Source: Chryseobacterium antibioticum
GTDB taxonomy: Bacteria; Bacteroidota; Bacteroidia; Flavobacteriales; Weeksellaceae
Length of the DNA: 64,000 bases
Assembly: GCF_012927325.1 (NCBI RefSeq)
Contig: NZ_JABBGI010000005.1
Span: 144,047-208,046, forward strand
Direction of reading: 5' to 3'
Part shown: positions 60,707-64,000 of the stretch, in pieces
Layout: each line of letters opens with the position of its first letter
Numbering within the stretch: position 1 is the stretch's first letter
Notes under the pieces: generated by a model
What the model was told of the DNA's origin: nothing
Database searches by the model: none
Seen by the model: the letters and a program-made list of their open reading frames with translations, nothing else
Program-made: the position numbers and the translations under genes

Positions 60707-63079
60707 TTAATCTCTGTTACCGCTTTTAGCCTGTCGCACTGCCTGATTATCTTTTTGATTAAACCTATAGACCAAAGTCAGGCGATATCGGGCAGCATTA
60801 GGAATATTGCTTTGGCTGATTTCGTAGTCTGATCCTATTGTTCTGCTGTTTGACTTCCTCAGGCCGAACAGGTTGTTCACATCAAACATAAGCGTTGCTT
60901 TGTCTTTTAAGAAAGTTTTGCTCAGTCCAAAATCAATACTGTGCAGGGCATCTGTTCGGGTTTGAGCAGTAGCATTCGCCCCTCTGAAATTATAGAGGGT
61001 CTGGAAAGCGAGTTTATTCTTCAATTTCAACTGAGTGCTTATACGCGCAGTAAATGAATTGCCTGAATAGTCGAAGCTTTGGTTCTGGTAACTCCCCTGT
61101 TCGGCATAGTGAAATACATTAAGCTCGGTATTTACCTGCAACCATTTGACTGGATTATAGAGTATTGAAAGTTCAAAACCGTGACGTGTTTCTTTACTGA
61201 TATTAACCGGCATGGTAATAAACAGACCTTCTGCATTCCGGAAAGTATAATCCTCCATGACTCCGGTATTTCGCTGATAATAGAAGGATGGGTTGAAAGT
61301 AAGCGTTTTCCAGTTTTTAAGAAAAGCCACTTCAAATACATTCGAGTAAGAGGGATTAAGATCCGGATTGCCGACGTAACGGCTGCTCAAATCAGTCAGT
61401 TCATTAAACGGATAAATCATCCCTAATCTTGGTCTGTTGATCCGCTTGCTGTAGCTTCCCTGCAAAGTGGTTTTTTCATTGAAACGGTAACTGATATTGA
61501 GTGTTGGAAACATTCGGTTATAATCTTTTTCAGCAGCATAGCTACCCACACGGTCTTCGATACCGATATGAGTAAGTTCACCACGTAAACCTCCCTGGTA
61601 ACTGAAAGCTCCTGTTTTTCCGGAAAACTGCACGTAAGCACTCCCAATCAGCTCTTTATATAAAAGATGGTTATCAATCTGATCAATGGTCTCCCAACCT
61701 GCTGAATTCTGCTGTTCAGCGATAAAGTCGCTATTTACCCTGCGGTCCTCCATTTTCAAACCGAATTCCAGGGTTGAGGTGCTGTCCAGAGGCTGTACCA
61801 TGTCTGTCTTAATCATAAAATCTTTACTCTCGCCCATCGAACTTGTTCTGATCATCGGAAAAACAGCTTCCATCGGGAAAACTTTGTGGGTTGACAAATT
61901 CCAGTCCTTGTCACTGTCCCAGAAATCGTACTGCATATCGACTGTCAGTTTCTTACCTGCTTTAGCAAAACTTTTGGTATAATTAAATTCCAGTTGATTA
62001 TAGCTTCGTTTTTCCCATGATTCGCCACTGCGACTGAGACTACTATCGATTACAGCATTTTTATCAGAATATAAATAGTTCAGTTGAGTTTTGTCATGAT
62101 CATGGGTTGAGTTCCGCATGAAAGCTGCGGTAATGGTATTATGGTCGTTGATCTTAAAATCTGCACCAAAATAGAGTAATTTAGCATCATCATGCCGGTT
62201 TTCATCCTGTCTCTGATTGAGATAAACAGGCGTTCCGAAAATCCCCGTAGACTGTTTCATCGTATAAAGACCAACATAATCTGACAACCGGATGCCATAG
62301 GTTGCAAACAGATTGAGTCTATCCGATTTATAATTGAGGCTGGGACTGATACGTGTTTCATTGGGAATACCTCCGACCAGACGTAACTGTCCGCTGAAAC
62401 CTCCTTTTTTGTTCTTTTTAAGTATGATATTGATAATCCCCGCCGAACCTGCTGCATCGAATCTGGAAGAAGGATTGGTGATCACTTCCACGCGTTCTAC
62501 CTGGTCGGCAGGAACCTGTTCCAAAGCATTCCCTTGTGTAAGTCCGGTGCGACGGCCGTCGATCAACACCAACACATTGCTGTTACCACGTAAACTGATT
62601 TCCCCACCTGGGCTGACACTCACGGAGGGAACAATATTGAGCAGATCCATTACTGCCCCCGATTGGGAGAGCACATCCTTTCCCACTTCGAACACCTTTT
62701 TGTCCAGTTTTAAGCTAACTGATGCACGTTGTCCGTTTAATGACACTTCCTGCAATAGTTTTGCATCTGGTTCTAAAATGAGGGTCCCTACATTGGTCAC
62801 TTCGTTAGTTTTAACCTGTATCAGCTTACTGATGGTTTGAAATCCTGCAAGACTATAACCGACAGTATAATTTCCTGTTGGAATATTTTCCAGACGGAAT
62901 ACCCCTTTAGTATCCGAAATACCGGCGGCAATTGGTTGATCTGAATTTTCCTTTAGTGTTACGGTTACATAAGCTGCCGGTATACCTGATTTTTCATGAA
63001 TGATACCGGTTACCTGACCATTCTGTCCCAATATATAAGGCGCAGATAAAATGATAAAGAAGGTGATTATTTGTTTCAT
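60707..63079 (-). CDS. TonB-dependent receptor, outer-membrane beta-barrel type with carboxypeptidase-like N-terminus
   Basis: 790 residues. A signal peptide at 1-18 (ILSAPYILG) is followed by CarboxypepD_reg at about 20-110 (GQVTGIIHEKSGIPAAYVTV, GNYTVGYSLAGFQTI). The plug at about 115-225 has GNSNVLVLIDGRRTGLTQGN and RFDAAGSAGIINIILKKNKK. The barrel (OMP_b-brl_3 type) has NRPRLGMIYPFNELTDLSSR and a terminal RLTLVYRFN. It probably imports a peptide, siderophore or metal complex. It is divergent from the receptor fragment at 63190; no paired SusD-like gene is seen. Confidence 0.92.
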   Translation of the reverse strand: MKQIITFFIILSAPYILGQNGQVTGIIHEKSGIPAAYVTVTLKENSDQPIAAGISDTKGVFRLENIPTGNYTVGYSLAGFQTISKLIQVKTNEVTNVGTLILEPDAKLLQEVSLNGQRASVSLKLDKKVFEVGKDVLSQSGAVMDLLNIVPSVSVSPGGEISLRGNSNVLVLIDGRRTGLTQGNALEQVPADQVERVEVITNPSSRFDAAGSAGIINIILKKNKKGGFSGQLRLVGGIPNETRISPSLNYKSDRLNLFATYGIRLSDYVGLYTMKQSTGIFGTPVYLNQRQDENRHDDAKLLYFGADFKINDHNTITAAFMRNSTHDHDKTQLNYLYSDKNAVIDSSLSRSGESWEKRSYNQLEFNYTKSFAKAGKKLTVDMQYDFWDSDKDWNLSTHKVFPMEAVFPMIRTSSMGESKDFMIKTDMVQPLDSTSTLEFGLKMEDRRVNSDFIAEQQNSAGWETIDQIDNHLLYKELIGSAYVQFSGKTGAFSYQGGLRGELTHIGIEDRVGSYAAEKDYNRMFPTLNISYRFNEKTTLQGSYSKRINRPRLGMIYPFNELTDLSSRYVGNPDLNPSYSNVFEVAFLKNWKTLTFNPSFYYQRNTGVMEDYTFRNAEGLFITMPVNISKETRHGFELSILYNPVKWLQVNTELNVFHYAEQGSYQNQSFDYSGNSFTARISTQLKLKNKLAFQTLYNFRGANATAQTRTDALHSIDFGLSKTFLKDKATLMFDVNNLFGLRKSNSRTIGSDYEISQSNIPNAARYRLTLVYRFNQKDNQAVRQAKSGNRD

Positions 63080-63189
63080 GCTGTAAATTTAAATAGCGGA
63101 TATATCTATTCACAGCACAAACATCTGAACAACTCTACGGGCTTTCAAACGGTCATCAGATTTTTCAAATTAGCTTGTATATTTACATT

Positions 63190-63948
63190 ATGCATAATTT
63201 AATATTTTTATTAACACTGCTTCACCTATTAGCCACGCCTATTATCCGCAATGAAGACCCAATACCTGTTTATAAAATCGGGGATGATATGGCGTGGGCA
63301 GCTAAAAATTACCCTGATCAAGACTGGTCAGAAACCAGAGGCAATACTTCGGACAAGATATTCTGGTCACGTACTCAGCTTGATCTCCGTCCGGTGGAAA
63401 ATGATCTGAGGCCTCTTGGACTTCAGATTGATTCCTTTGGGGCTTTTGAAGTGTACTGGGATGGTATACTGATTGGCAAAAACGGGCAGCTCCCGAAAAC
63501 CGGACAATCAGAAATCCCGGGAACTGAGTGCAGCTACTACAGGATTCCGGATCATCTGATTTCTCCCGGTCTTCACACCATTGCTATGCGCAGTTCTCAA
63601 TCATTGCATCCTGATGTACAGCGAAGCATTGGATTCCACATCAATAACCATACAACATTATTGACCGGACCATTGATTACGATGGCCTATATGAACCTAA
63701 TGGCAGGCGCTTTTCTGATCGCGGCAGTCTATTACTTTTTTCTTTATCTGAACAGCAAGCGCAGACAAAAAGATATCCTCATATTTGCGACCATATGCCT
63801 AGTCATGGTCGGAAGAAATTCCGGTCATTTTTTTTTGCATTCTTATGTTTTGAAAACCTTTCCTGGATCCCCGCCCGCAAATACGATTAAAATTGCAGTA
63901 ATCATATCCCGAAGTTCCATTTTGATGCGTCTTTTAGCGGTTTTGTAG
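63190..63948 (+). pseudogene. 7TMR-DISM family signalling receptor, truncated after two or three helices
   Basis: From ATG 63190 (a TTG at 63175 is less likely) the protein has a signal peptide and an extracytoplasmic 7TMR-DISMED2-like beta-sandwich (YKIGDDMAWAAKNYPDQDWS, SRTQLDLRPV, YRIPDHLISPGLHTIAMRSS). The first TM helices follow (MNLMAGAFLIAAVYYFFLYL; ILIFATICLVMVG). Around KTFPG the sequence stops looking like the family and a stop comes at 63946. Intact members have seven TM helices plus a kinase, cyclase or HTH output. The break coincides with an opposing ORF from the right edge. Confidence 0.65.
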
Positions 63949-64000
63949 CCCAAATCATTTGCTTTTTTATAGATCAGGAGCAGCATAGAAGCAATCATTG
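63843..64000 (-). CDS. C-terminal end of an ORF entering from the right edge
   Basis: On the minus strand an open frame continues from beyond the window and stops at 63843. The visible peptide includes LLLIYKKANDLGYKTAKRRI and MELRDMITAILIVFAGGDPG. The basic, helical character would suit a transposase C-terminus, and insertion there would explain the truncated receptor gene, but I cannot confirm this. The overlap with the plus-strand frame is about 100 bases. Confidence 0.35.
   Translation of the reverse strand, partial: MIASMLLLIYKKANDLGYKTAKRRIKMELRDMITAILIVFAGGDPGKVFKT

Noticed and set aside
62334..62840. 168-aa open frame opposite the plug domain of the TonB receptor
   Set aside because: It lies fully antisense to a conserved plug domain, with Ser/Leu/Pro-rich shadow composition.
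63867..63872. GGATCC at the point where the receptor gene breaks, suggesting a cloning or assembly chimera
   Set aside because: A six-base site occurs often by chance. A biological insertion explains the break equally well, and nothing else suggests foreign joining.
1..64000. tRNA, rRNA or riboswitch genes
   Set aside because: I looked for tRNA-like cloverleaf ends, rRNA cores and long structured leaders and found none that I could support by eye.

Overview
The window looks like a chromosome segment of a Bacteroidota bacterium, most likely Flavobacteriia / Weeksellaceae close to Chryseobacterium. The evidence is the AT-rich spacers, -7 boxes of the TAnnTTTG type, a type IX secretion C-terminal sorting domain, SusC-like TonB receptors with carboxypeptidase-regulatory N-termini, a TssD-type Hcp with a Bacteroidota-style VgrG, and lipoproteins with relaxed lipoboxes. 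I saw no rRNA, tRNA or CRISPR array.

Layout. 1-9018: start of an MFS exporter divergent from an Lrp/AsnC regulator, a Tam-like methyltransferase, two secreted proteins, a tight three-gene unit (membrane protein, P-loop GTPase, membrane-anchored protein resembling GTPase-associated proteins), and a T9SS-exported protein. 9161-15700: an R-body (reb) locus. A hypothetical protein, a multi-TM protein, a histidine kinase and a LuxR-type response regulator converge on a minus-strand cluster with five tandem rebB genes, two diverged RebB-like genes, two accessory genes and three tiny ORFs. 16218-22374: siderophore-interacting-type flavoprotein, AraC regulator, LysE exporter, then a TonB receptor with its DUF4249 lipoprotein. 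22600-30686: a type VI secretion payload island (Hcp, VgrG, DUF2931 lipoprotein, DUF2235/Tle1-like phospholipase, unknown gene, PAAR-like protein with a putative lytic C-terminus, candidate immunity protein) without structural T6SS genes. 30834-36799: a degraded egtD / betaine-binding-protein remnant, a serine hydrolase, GNAT and glycerolipid acyltransferases, and small envelope proteins.

37008-59369 is a large candidate biosynthetic region, all on the minus strand. Three tandem class I terpene synthases lie beyond an 856-bp gap from an operon of two PUFA-synthase-like megasynthases (PfaD-like barrels-KS-AT-ACP-ACP-KR, then KS-AT-DH-PPTase), a free ACP, an alpha/beta hydrolase, a double glycosyltransferase, two condensation-fold acyltransferases and a membrane protein. 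The operon has what is needed to build, release, glycosylate and esterify a long-chain polyketide or lipid. The product cannot be read from sequence. The window ends with a hypothetical gene, a TonB receptor and a broken 7TMR-DISM receptor gene with an opposing ORF entering from the right edge.

The strongest candidates for something little described are the GTPase trio (3875-7440), the R-body locus with its tiny ORFs (11980-15700) and the PUFA-synthase-like glycolipid/polyketide cluster beside three terpene synthases.
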